From contig NW_023604861.1 in assembly GCF_014898055.3 (NCBI RefSeq), forward strand, positions 100,628,083-100,692,082: 64,000 nucleotides of DNA, given 5' to 3'. This document shows, one piece after another, positions 24,836-35,680 of this stretch (its first letter is position 1; the number at the start of each line of letters is the position of its first letter). This DNA is from Talpa occidentalis. Lineage: Eukaryota > Chordata > Mammalia > Eulipotyphla > Talpidae. The translations under genes and the position numbers were made by a program. The notes beneath the pieces were generated by a model. The model was not told the origin of the DNA. It was given only the letters and a program-made list of their open reading frames with translations, and did no database searches.

Positions 24836-24958
24836 TTTTTTTTTTTTTTTGGTGGTAAAATAGACATAAAATGTACCACCGTAACCATTTTCAAGTGTAC
24901 AACTGAATTAAGTACAATCACATCCTTGTGCAGCTGTCACCAGAGATAAAACCTTTCT
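24836..24958 (-). repeat. Old L1M 3' fragment, reverse orientation
   Basis: GGTGGTAAAATAGACATAAA, then CCATTTTCAAGTGTACAACT and GTGCAGCTGTCACCAG, the reverse complement of an ancient L1 3' UTR motif also seen at 13.8 and 31.35 kb. Confidence 0.6.
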
Positions 24959-25599
24959 AAGTCGGCCCTTCCTGTTCCCATAGTGATTGTGGGCATTGAC
25001 TAAAAGGGTTAAAACCTTCTTTCATTGGAGGCCCCTCCTGCTGTTTCCTAGCTCAGACAATGGGCAGCAACATTAACCTCCAGGTCTCCCCCTAAGTCCC
25101 TGAGCCAACTTAAAGGGCACTTAGTGGCTTCATACAACTTGTTATTTATTTACTCAAAAGACTGTAACAGTTTCTTCCAGGCTGTTCTGTTCTATTGTAT
25201 AAAGTACAGGTTTGGGACCTTTAAACTGTATGTTATTTACCTGATAGAACTCAATGGCTTCTCTGGAGCCATTGAATTTTATTGTGGAAATTAGTACAAG
25301 GGGGGCTTTTTAAAAGCTGAGTTTTAGACCTGACAGCCTGCATTTGCTTGTGATTTTCATGCAGCCAATTGAGCTAACAGGCCACCGAAAGGTGGCAAGG
25401 AACACTTCAGTGGCCTCTCCCAAAGGAGCAGTGAGGCTGAGGTGTCTTCTCATGTGGATGCTGAAGGGCATCCTGAGCACTGTCCCCTCTTTACATGATC
25501 CCCCAGAAGATCTCTGTCAGAGATCTCCCATGTTATATGCATGCCCCACCCCCACCCCAGACATCCTTTCTTTATTATTTGATGGGGTGGTGGTTACTG

Positions 25600-25705
25600 A
25601 AGTGCCTGAGAGCATTGACTGGAGTCAGACCACTTGGAGGCTTACTGACCAAAGACTGTGGGTTAAGTTTTGTGTCTCTGGAAATCCAGATTCATTAGGA
25701 TTTTA
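25600..25705 (+). repeat. MIR fragment
   Basis: AGAGCATTGACTGGAGTCAG followed by ACCACTTGGAGGCTTACTGA resembles the 5' half of MIR. Diverged. Confidence 0.4.
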
Positions 25706-26479
25706 GAGAGAATATTTGGAAAATAAGCTTTATCTCACATAAAGTTTCACTGAAAACATCTCTTTAAGGTCCTTGGTGAGGAGGTTGTAAGGATTAAATG
25801 AAGTGAAGCATATGAGATGCTTATGACACCGACATGATGATCTATAAGAACAGTGGTTAAGTACGCATGCCTGGACAGCTGTTCCACATGGCAGGTGAGG
25901 CATGTCTACCTTTCCTTGATCGCACTGCAAACTCGGGGGCAGAGGGATCCATGGTCATGGATTTTCCATAGAGACTACCCTGGGGACTGAGTACTGTAAA
26001 TATTCATAGAATGAATGAAGGAGAAGCATGCGTCATTGGTGGAGATACTATGGGAGAGTGTTTTCAGCTGTGTCAATAGCATGGAGCACAGCAACAAGAA
26101 GTGGGGAGGGGTGAGAGGAGGAACCAGAGGTCTTCTGACCTCTCTCTTTCTCCATGCACGAGGGCATCACATACTTTTTAGTTACTAATTTCTAATTCAA
26201 TTCTACTAAAATGTAATTGCACTGGGTGACTTCAATCTTTTGCGTCTTTTTTCCCTGAAATTTTCTTCTTGAATGTTGGACTGGTATTTTTTTTTTTTAT
26301 CATCCCCCCTACCTTCCACCTGCATGGCATTTTATAGTGTTTCTCAGTTCTGTAGCATTTTAGAGGCATGCCCTTTAGTGAAACACTCTTGAACATGGAC
26401 TTCAACCTCCTGAGGCTGCCGTGCTGGTTAGCCAGTTTCAGAAGAGCCTTTTCCCAAAGCTGCCATCCATTAACCGCAA

Positions 26480-27200
26480 AACATTGATCTTTATTCATTC
26501 ATTGATTTGCTTATTGTCTGTGTTCATTCATCAGATAACTTATTGCATCTCTCCACTGTCAGCAACTGTTACTAGGTGCTAGGGTTGTAAAGAAAGGGCA
26601 ACTATACCTGAAGTGGTAGGATTATTGTAATTATTATTAGAAACATAAAGAGTATTAGTACAGACAGTAGATGATTTGTTAGAATGCAAACTATGGCCAC
26701 ATGGTTTGTCCCACCAAGCCTGCTCTGCTGCTGCATGATGGGGGATGAGAGAGTTACACTCCCTGCCAATCAGGGGGCCTGCAGTCCAGTCCTAGCTTTG
26801 CCACTGGCTACCTTGTTACCTTGGGTGAGTATATCACCTGTCCCAAGTTTTTTTTTTAAATTTCTTATTTGTATAGTGGTCCCTTCCTATCTGACAGGGC
26901 TGTTAGGAGGGTCATATAATGAGACAGTCAGTGTGACAGTGCTTCTGAACTCAAAAGCTCTTAAAAGCTTTTATCCACTTGGTGGACCAAAGGACTGCAT
27001 TACAAAGAATGCCTTGAGTTGTAGAGACTAGAGATCCTGTGGATCCTCAGGGCAAGATTGATACATCAAATAACTCATTGTGCCTCCTAGTGGCCAGGAA
27101 CTGTGTTGGGTGCTAGGGATGAAATGATAATTCTGCCAGAAATGTTAAGGTTACTTATTATACTTATCAGTAGAGACAAATACAGTATTACTACAACCGA
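26480..27200 (+). repeat. Ancient repeat cluster (MIR and L2-like)
   Basis: A MIR-like block at about 26760-26920 (CTAGCTTTGCCACTGGCTAC, then ATCTGACAGGGCTGTTAGGA) lies between two related pieces at about 26560 and 27090, both containing 'aactgt...tgggtgctaggg'-type sequence. The family of the outer pieces is uncertain. Confidence 0.4.
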
Positions 27201-27323
27201 GTAAGTTGTTTGTTGGTATCTAAAGCATGATGTGTCACCTTGGCATCTTCAAAGCTGCAACTTTAAAACTTTCTTAAAAGCCCCCCATGAACCCCTTTAG
27301 GACCCATAAAGACTCTTAGTGGT

Positions 27324-27600
27324 GGGCCTCTCCGGTGGTGCAGCGGTTGAGCGCTGGGTTGCGAAGCTGCCCGCAGCCTCTGCAGCGCCAGTTCGATCCC
27401 CGGCTGCTCCCGGCCACCAGAGGGTCCCACAAGGCGCACAGACCTCTCCTGCCACCTGCTGCTCCCCTCAGTCCTTCTGCCTGCTCTGCTCCCCGCTCTG
27501 GCTCTGGTGAATTCTCTCACCCTCCCCGCGCTTCTGACTGTACCCAGTGCTTATATAAATAAATAAATAAATAAATAAATAAATCTTTAGAAAAAAAAAA
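27324..27600 (+). mobile_element. tRNA-derived SINE, full length, with 16-bp TSD
   Basis: The best plus-strand example of the family. Head GGGCCTCTCCGGTGGTGCAG; A box TGGTGCAGCGG; B box AGTTCGATCCC; middle CTGCTCCCCTCAGTCC; end TTCTGACTGTACCCAGTGCT; then (AAAT)n, CTTTAG and poly(A). The perfect duplication AAAGACTCTTAGTGGT is at 27308-27323 and 27601-27616. The open frames across it (about 60-85 codons on both strands) are not genes. Confidence 0.95.
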
Positions 27601-29162
27601 AAAGACTCTTAGTGGTACATGGCAATTATGACTCTCCTCTTATGATTGTCAGGGACACAGTGTAAAATTTCACCTAGAAACTTACACCTCTGCGCTGGTG
27701 ACCACCCCCACACCTGGCTTTGCTCTGCTGAAGCTGGTTTCCACCTGGCAGTGGGTCAGGGAGATGAAGCTAGATACATAGCTCCACTGTATGACTCCAC
27801 GATGGCCCTGCCTGCCCGTCAACATGGAGCCTATCCAGTCCTACTTTTAGATGCAGACTAGAAACAAGCAGAGGTAAAGCCCCTTCATTTTTAGCTATTC
27901 CTCATTTATTTCATTTCATTATATTTTTCCTAATGGAAAGGGGAGACTTGATGGGTGAGATTTATTTGAGAAAGTGCAAAATTGAGCATAGCAAATGTAG
28001 AAACCCAAAAAGCCCATTCCTTTGCATAGCCAGCTCCTTGCTGGACAGTGTAGCTAAGAGCAACAGCTCATGGTCACTTCTGTTCACCATGGCATCCCTG
28101 CACCAGCACAGTGCCTAGAAGGGCAGGAGGGATGCGCTCTATAAATACTTGTGGCATAAATGCATAAATCAATGGCAGTTATTTGGATTTCAATATAAAT
28201 GAATCCTAGACCTGAGATATTGCCAGATGGGCAGACAGGTTACAGTCTGGTGATGCATCTCCAAGGCTATAAAAATATAGCCATTTCTGGAGTCACAGGC
28301 TGACATTTCGGAAGATGATTATATGCACAATTTAACCACATGGCCGTTCTTGCCCTCCAAGTACCAGCGATTCAACAACTGTTTTCATGTTGGTTTTCTT
28401 GCTCATTCCTTTCTTTTTTTTAAAGTCAAGCACAATTTTTCCCCCCAGCTTCTCATATTTCTAGCAGAATGTGATTTATTCATATGAAATTATGCTCCAT
28501 TTTTATAAAACCCAAGTTACTGCAAATGATGCTTGAGGTTTCACAGAAAATATTAATTCCTGATTTGCTGCTATAAAGCATCCCTGCTTGCTCTGCAGCA
28601 GCTCTGTCATTCTGAGACAGATGGAGGCAGTCCAAGGGTATGATTAACTTCTTAGTCCTGGCAATTTCCTAGTGCTCCTCTTGCCCTAGATTTCAAGATT
28701 GACCTCCAGTTTCTCTGCAAATGCACAGTTGCTCAGCTTGATAAATCACACAAATCCTCTTTTTGATCACAGTTATCTACTATTTACTACTTATGAAGGG
28801 AAGTTAATCGTATTCAGAGGCACTTCATATGCTGCACACATATCCTTCCTCCTTCCTAAGGGCACTTTGCATATTTTCCACATTACCAGTGATGTGGCGG
28901 CTTTCACAGTGCACTGCTTCTACACCAAAGACAGACCCCCATCAATGAACGTCACGCCTATTTATCCCTGTTCTCTCCTGCCTCACTTGAACCCATCCAA
29001 AACAATAATCCATAAGAGGCAAAGCATCTGAAAGGCATGTTACAGGGAGTGAATAAGTAAGGACGATAGTGGTTAGTGCTCTTTTATGAATAGAGGTTTT
29101 CTTATAGTTGGCTTGTTTACCTCATTGAGATTTTTTCCCCCTTGTCCTGCCTTGTTTTCTTG

Positions 29163-29431
29163 CCCTTTTTTTTTTTAAAAAAAAAGATTTACTTATTTAT
29201 TTATACAAGCACTAGGTAACAGTCAGAAGAGTGGGAGGGTGAGAGAATTCCCCAGAGGCAGAGTGGGGAGCAGAACAGACAGACTGACGAAATAAACTGC
29301 TGAGAGGAGCAGCGGGTGAGGCAGGAGAGGTCTGTTCGCTATGTGGGACCCTCACCAGCCAGCCGGGGATCAAACCAATGCTGGGCCAGCTTCACAGCCC
29401 AGCGCTCAACTGCTGCGCCACCGGGGAGGCC
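29163..29431 (-). mobile_element. tRNA-derived SINE, full length, with 13-bp TSD
   Basis: Minus-strand copy with head (plus-strand view) CTGCGCCACCGGGGAGGCCC, middle GAGGAGCAGCGGGTGAGGC and tail ACTTATTTATTTATACAAGC. The duplication CCTTGTTTTCTTG is at 29150-29162 and 29432-29444. Confidence 0.92.
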
Positions 29432-30441
29432 CCTTGTTTTCTTGTTTTTTTAAAAATAATATTATCTGAAGCAACAGTGGGTCTTCTGGCTGGTCAGATG
29501 ATCCTCAAATGGCATAAAACAGATGAAAATTCTACATAAAAGAAGAACACCAGCAAAAACCCACCATCTCACCCTTGCAACAATTGTTCCTGTCACTGCA
29601 GGGTGACACACATTTAGTAGGGCTGAAGCCTGAATCTGCCTAGACACTGGAATCCAGTTTTGACTTGCAGTGCACTTTGTTTATTGTGGCTGAACCATTG
29701 CTCAGACAAAACCAAAAAAAAAAAAAAAAAAAGCAAAGGGTTTTCTGTGGCTGTGACCACAGATGTTTTTTAAATTTAGGTATTGAGGATATCATGGTCT
29801 ATTCTATTAAGGTTGTATATTAATTGCTAAAGACTCACTGTACTGAAGCATACAGTCTTAACCTAGAAAAGAAAGGTAAATATCACTCCTTTTCTTTATA
29901 ACTAGTTCTATCAGGTCAGTCTCAAAGCCCTGAAGGCAGGCTTTCTTATGGGGAAACAGAAGAATATTAGTTTTCCACAGTGTAAAGTCAATTCCCCCAA
30001 CAACCCCAAGACAGCCAAATCCTATTTCCTCATCAAGTTTTACATCTTGGAACAAAATGGCTCTATTCCTGTATCAAATACCCTGCAAATACCCTGGTGT
30101 TCACTGGGTACTTTAGTCATAAGGCTGCATAGAAGTGGAATGGGCCCATGGATGAGTGAACTAGCAGGACACTGAGACAAGGAGCCTGTGGTTGTTTGGC
30201 GTGAGCTCACAGAGGCTTTCTGCCCAATTTCAGAATTACAGAACTCAGACAGCACCCTGAAAGTCTGAAAAGCGCTTTTTTCCCCCCTCTAGGACAAAAA
30301 TGAAAGTGCTGCCTAGTCAATATGGAATTTTATATCAAGAGGTGATAACAGGTGGGAAACAAAAGAAGGAAAAAGAAGAGTTTGTGTATAACAGATTAAT
30401 ACTGTGGGGGGGGTAGATCTCTACCTTAGAAAGGTCATAAC

Positions 30442-30461
30442 CTGGGGGTGGGGGTGGGGGC
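30442..30461 (+). repeat. G-tract with quadruplex potential
   Basis: CTGGGGGTGGGGGTGGGGGC has three G5 runs, with an additional G8 run about 30 bp upstream (near 30405-30413). Confidence 0.55.
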
Positions 30462-30714
30462 TGGTTTACTTAGTTCCGTTCTCAGCCTAAGGTGGTTCCT
30501 CTGATAGGCAGAATATGAGGTAATTCATGCAGTGGTCTAAACTCAAATCACACTGATCCTTCTCTAAAAAATGCTGGTTTATTGCATGTACCAAGTTATG
30601 TGATAGAAATGACATCACATGATAAGTTAGCATTTTCTAATTTAAGTAAATTTAAGTAAATTAATGCAATTAATTCAGCAGGTATTTTAAATTCTTATTT
30701 TGAAAAAAAATTAA

Positions 30715-30766
30715 ATCATATCTCCAAATAATTGTTTCTTATCATATCTCCAAATAGATGTTTCTT
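30715..30766. repeat. 26-bp perfect-phase tandem duplication
   Basis: ATCATATCTCCAAATAATTG plus TTTCTT is repeated immediately as ATCATATCTCCAAATAGATG plus TTTCTT, with two mismatches. A local duplication, recent on the scale of the surrounding sequence. Confidence 0.9.
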
Positions 30767-31329
30767 ACTTATGGAAATTATAACGCGTGGCCCCCAAAAC
30801 AGTTCAGAGAAGGTAACTTTACATAACTCCATTGTTAGAATAACAAGTCAACTCATCATCTGGAAATGAACACAGTTCCCCCAATTTTGAACAGAAAACC
30901 TGTTAGATTTAAGAAATACTATCCTATACTTAAAGATACAGAAATTCATAATAAGCATAATGACAATGAGAACCTCTGTTACTATTTCAAAGGAATGGAC
31001 TTTTTTCCCTCATAGTATTCTGCATTTAGCAGCTATAAAATCAACAGGGGCTAAGAGGCTAACTTACCTGTCAACTGTTTTAGAAGAGAGACTATCAAAA
31101 ACAAAGTCAAAGGGAATAGCATCCATTACTTATTATTAAAATCTACATACATTTTCTACCCTAGCCAGATTCATGTATTTTTTAGGGAAGAAGTCTTAGA
31201 ACATCTCAGTCCTGGTTTCTGATGACTTTATTTGTAACCAGGACTTTCAAGGAGTCCACATTTTCCTAAAATAGGTTTTGCTTCTTTCTATCAAAGGTCA
31301 TAATGACATTTTGTGTCAGTACATGTACC

Positions 31330-31445
31330 TTCATCGAAATAAAATTTATATACCATAAAGTTCATCTATTTAAAGTAATCGGGGTTGTGAAACCATCACC
31401 ATAATTTTATTTTACATTTCATCATCCCTAAAAGAAACCTTGTAA
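31330..31445 (-). repeat. Old L1M 3' fragment, reverse orientation
   Basis: AAATAAAATTTATATACCAT, then AAGTTCATCTATTTAAAGT and TTGTGAAACCATCACCA, matching the reverse complement of L1M 3' sequence. Confidence 0.6.
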
Positions 31446-32685
31446 CTGTTGGAAATAATATAACATTCTAAACTTCTCAATGAAGTTTGTGGAAAGAATT
31501 GCTTGCTTGAGAAATGGAGGGAAGAAAAAGGAAATATAGATAGGAAAGGAATTTTAAATATGTTTCGATCCAGGGTCTCTCCTCCTTCTACCAACAGAGT
31601 CTGGAGTAGTATAGTTATTAGTTTTTGTGATAATCCCAGAAACATTTTCAGAAGACCACATGGCAGAGACGCTAGAGCACACAGGCTTCTGTAGTTGTCA
31701 TGGGGAAGGCATTTTAATTGGAAAAAAAAAAAACTAAAAAACTCAGGCTCAGTCTGCCACCACGGAGAAAATGCTTTTCACCGAGGAGCTCAGATAATTC
31801 ACAAAGTGACATGTTTCACCTCTGAGAAGTACTGAACAGAGCTGGTTTATACAATGATTGCTCATTCCACACAAAAAGAAATGGAAAGGAAGGGAGGGTA
31901 GTGAAGGTTGGCCAGACAACACTCAGATGCTTGCCAGTCAGCTGAGGAAGCACCTCCTCCAGCTGTTTCTAAAAATGTAAGACCCTCATTTGTGTAGAGA
32001 TGCAGAGGCTTCATCTTTACCTCCTTACAATTCTTTAAAACACACAGACACCACCCCCTGCCCCAAACAGTAAGGAAAAATCAAAACCTTTCTATTCTGG
32101 AAAGTAACTTTACATATCCCTGTTCAACTATCTTCATATAGTCTTCAGCCAAATCAGGAAATGAAATACAGTTTTGCTGTGCTTATTGATTAGGTTTATC
32201 TCATTCAGTAACAAAAACAGAGAGAACAAAACAAAGTGTAGAAAGACAGGCATCAGGATCATGAACTGGGGTGCGTGCATAAAGTATTAGAATCTCATCA
32301 AAACACAAATAGTGCCTGGTGAAATCATATGGAAAAGTTTGAAGAAAACATCTCAAAATAAGTGAAGTACTTATTGCTGAAAAATGAGCTTAGATCTCAA
32401 CCAATTTCAAAGTTCAGAATTTACTATGCCATTCAGCCCTTTCAAGTTTGTCTCTTGTTTCATTGCACAACAAGGGATTCTTCATACTTTTTATGAAATA
32501 CAACAAGGCGATTTTTGCAGCAATAAACTTCACACATGCATGACAAATCCAAGCATGCAAAATGTTTAACATCCCAGTTCACAGATACTTTAGGGACAGA
32601 ATCCGATTATGAATTATATGCCACAATAAATAGGGCTCAATGTTTCATAAAGCAATTTATAGTTCATAAAAATGACAAAATGTAC

Positions 32686-32723
32686 CTGTCAGACAGAGCG
32701 TGGAGAGCAGTTCTCTGGGCTGC
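32686..32723 (-). CDS. AFF2: AFF2 38-nt micro-exon
   Basis: A very small exon found by looking for the peptide that should link the other two. The acceptor AG at 32725-32724 follows a pyrimidine-rich tract (CCCTTTCTTCCAACAG) and the donor is GTACAT starting at 32685. It encodes AAQRTALHALSD plus the first two bases (AG) of a Ser codon that the next exon completes with C. The phases therefore match the 56.5-kb exon (ends at a codon boundary) and the 4.1-kb exon (starts with one leftover base). I recall the human protein as RTALRALSDS, which would make the His here an Arg-to-His difference; that rests on memory. The donor (GTACAT) is weaker than those of the neighbouring exons, so regulated inclusion is possible. 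Skipping it would shift the frame, since 38 is not a multiple of three. Confidence 0.88.
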
Positions 32724-34434
32724 CTGTTGGAAGAAAGGGCAGAGATGTTTATTTAATATTCTGACTTTTAAATTATGTGCTCAATCAACACTTAAAAAAA
32801 AAATCTGTGCCATACACATTTTTTTTTTCTGGCCAAATATTGAACTCCTAGCAACCCAGAGAGCACTATCATGTTGGAAACATTCCTGAAGAATGAACTG
32901 AAGCACCTGTGGTGCCCACCTGCTGTCAGGAGCTGAGCCTGGGGAAGCAGGCAGCAGGACAAGTAAGTTGGACAGGAACCTCCAAAAGGATTGGAGCTAC
33001 TTCATTTTTACTCACTTTTCAGTGATTTTCACTTTTTATAGGCTGATTTCTTTCTGGTTGATCTATTAGCATAGTATTATCTTTCAATGTATTAAAACAA
33101 TCATTAAAATCACCATGAGCATAAATGTATGGTTATCATTAATGTAATAATTATAAAAAACACACCAATAACTTATTTCTACCTGTTTCTACCAATAACT
33201 TGTTTATCCATACATAAACTGTATGGGCAATCTATAAAAAAAATTAAAAAACCAAACTAACTAAAAATAAGAAACTCAACTTTCAGACCATGACTGGAAT
33301 ACCTACAAATTGATGTATCCTGGGTTGGTGGTACCTGTTGAGAATAACTCAACAGTGATGGACGTGATGCTGGGACCAAAAGTTCTTCTGGTCTTAGAGA
33401 CCTGACACCCCCCCAGTCACTAAGCAATGTCTTTCTGTTTCCTCACTCTTCAGTCCATCCACATGGTGTGTGTTCAAAACACACTCAACACAGAGGTACT
33501 TAGCACCATCAATTCCTGCACCACTATTTTTAATGCTGGTTTTGAATGGCTATTTAATTTGTATTTACTCTATATCACCAAAAACTTTACAGAGGAGGAC
33601 TCATCCATCAAGAAAGCAGATGAGAATATGTTAAATGTTTTAAACAATTTTTTGAGGAGAGAAATCTATTGGCATTAGATTAAAACTGTATGTCACAGGC
33701 CAGAGCAGAGACCACTGAAATTTTTTTACCGCCTGCTTGCTTTAAAAAAAACTTTGGCTTTTGCACACTATTTTATTTTACTGTTGGAAACTAATAAAAT
33801 AAATAAACTTTGGAATTAAATAGAAGAAAAAAATTACTTAGGTGACTCATGATTGAAGTCTGAAAAACTACTCATAGTAAACTAGATGAATTGCCCAATT
33901 TTCTTCTTGCAGAAGTTGCATGTTACAGTAACCATATTTTTCTCTTCCTAAATTGCCTCCTCTTGTAGCTTTCCCCTTATTTAGTTCTCAGCAAAAATAG
34001 GTTGAGGGGGTTAAGAGAATGCTTCATTGATCTTTCCTGAGTTCATTACTCATTCACGAATGATTCTGAAGCATAAGTTTATGATACATAACAAGTTTTC
34101 TTTCAGAATAATCATTTTCCAGCTTCCCCTCAAGAGATGACATCTTTTCTCTGTCTTTATTATAGAAAGCTTGGTGCTTGGGAACATAATCAGTAGACAT
34201 TCAGGTTTCAATATATTCTAAATGAATTATCAGTCACTATCTGTTATTGAAAGGAAATCAAAGAGGAAATTAAGTGCCCTTATTGTAATTGGGTCATGCA
34301 TAGAACAAGTTCATGGATATTGGAGTGGGGAGGAGAACAAAGGGAAGAGGCTGAAATTCAGAATGGTCTCAGGATGATCCAATTTATTTCTTACTTGATA
34401 TAAACAGTACTAACCATTGGATGTTTCTGTAATT

Positions 34435-35680
34435 CAATCTGAGGTACTTATTATGTGCAGCTATTGAGCTTGACTTGGGTGACAGTCAAAATAGACAAAG
34501 TCCTAGATGTGAGCCATACATGAAAAGTCAAATACATACAAGAATTCTAGATGACAAGGCCCATGACTGAAGAGGATAGGGGCTGTGAAATAGAATGTGA
34601 CAGGGACCTCATGGAATGTACAGTCATGGGAGGCTCACTAAGTAAGGGATAATGCAGCTCATGTCTGAAGGACAAAGAAGAGTTATAGAATCAGAGAGGG
34701 GACAGGTGAGGAAAGAAAGGCTTCATGCAGGGAAATCAGCTGGGAGCTAAGGCCAGAGGCAGGTTCAGTTGAAAAACTGCAAGGTCAATATGAGTGGTGG
34801 GAGCATTGACAGATCCCAGGATTTTGGAAGCCAATTTAAGAATTTTTATTATTGGGCATCTCTGGTGGCGCAGGCGGTTGAGCGCCTCACTGTGAAGCTG
34901 TCCACAGCCTCTGCAGCGTGGGTTTGATTCCGGCCTGCTGGTGAGAATTCCACATGGCGAAGCAGACCTCTCCTGTCTCATCCGCTGCTCCCCTCAGCAG
35001 TGTATTTCTTCTGTCTGCCTGTTCTGTTCCCTGCTCTGTCTTTGGTGAATCTTCTCACCCTCCCGCATTTCTGGCCTATACCCCGGTTCTTGTATAAAAA
35101 GAAATAAATCTTTAAAAAAAAACAGACTTTATTTTATTAACCACAGGACAATAAGAAGTAACTGTAGGGCTTTTATTAGGGAGAGGTGGGGGAAAGATAT
35201 GTGGGACCTGACTACATATTCTTTATACCTTCCGATGAATCTATAATTAGATAAATAGAACAGATAGAGAGTGAGGCAATATGACTTACATTTTTCAAGT
35301 ACCATGCTGACTTCTAAGTGGTGATAAAATTTGGGTAGGGAGGAATAATATTTGACATTATTGCAGCCATCCAGGTAAGAGAAGTATATGGTGGCAGGAG
35401 TGATGAAGAATGTTTGTGTTACATTTTGGAGGTGAATTTGAAGGAATTAGTGATTGACTGGATGTGGCAGGTCATGGGAGGTGCTGGGAACGAATTGCAG
35501 GGTTCCTACTTGAACAGCTGGTATGGATGGAAAGCCACTGATTGGGTGGGCAAGACAGGCATAGGAGCAGGGACAAAGGTGGAGATTTATTTGGGTTGTG
35601 AAGTTCAAGATGCTTCTGGGATGCTGAGTAGAGATGCTGAGTAGATAGCTGGGTATGTGAGGTTGAAGCTGTTAATTGCC
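34435..35680 (+). repeat. Ancient interspersed repeat, split by a SINE
   Basis: Purine-rich sequence with GTACTTATTATGTGCAGCTA, a GGACAAAGAAGAGTTATAGA block, AGGAAAGAAAGGCTTCATGC, then (after the SINE) 'attaaccacaggacaataag' and AGTAGATAGCTGGGTATGTG. It matches a common old mammalian repeat consensus, probably L1M-type 3' sequence. The name is uncertain; the same family is present at 46.2-50.35 kb. Confidence 0.45.
34854..35122 (+). mobile_element. tRNA-derived SINE
   Basis: Plus-strand copy: head GGGCATCTCTGGTGGCGCAG, B box GGTTTGATTCC, middle CTGCTCCCCTCAGCAGTGTA, 3' part CTTGTATAAAAAGAAATAAA then TCTTTAAAAAAAAA. No clear duplication; inserted in an ancient repeat. Confidence 0.9.

Larger units (their letters stand above)
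4129..32685 (-). other. AFF2 intron between Ser-rich exon and micro-exon (28.6 kb)
   Basis: A long AT-rich intron. Besides the separately listed repeats it contains two exon-like islands (4966-5040 and 6519-6683) and a homeodomain-type AT-rich block near 17860-18045. I recognise no gene or repeat in 5041-6518, 6844-8014, 9574-10304, 11650-12180, 12306-13775, 14800-17859, 18046-19689, 20451-21559, 21721-22949, 24960-25599, 27617-29149, 29445-31329 and 31441-32685, beyond short simple repeats and low-confidence MIR/L2 fragments. Confidence 0.8.

Noticed and set aside
27324..27400. A tRNA gene, because of A and B boxes
   Set aside because: The tRNA-like half belongs to a SINE with body, A tail and target duplication, and it cannot fold as a complete standard tRNA.
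31054..31093. A candidate AFF2 micro-exon with a good GACAG|GTAAGT donor on the minus strand
   Set aside because: The peptide does not match AFF2 and a stop appears in the needed phase; the correct micro-exon was then found at 32686-32723.
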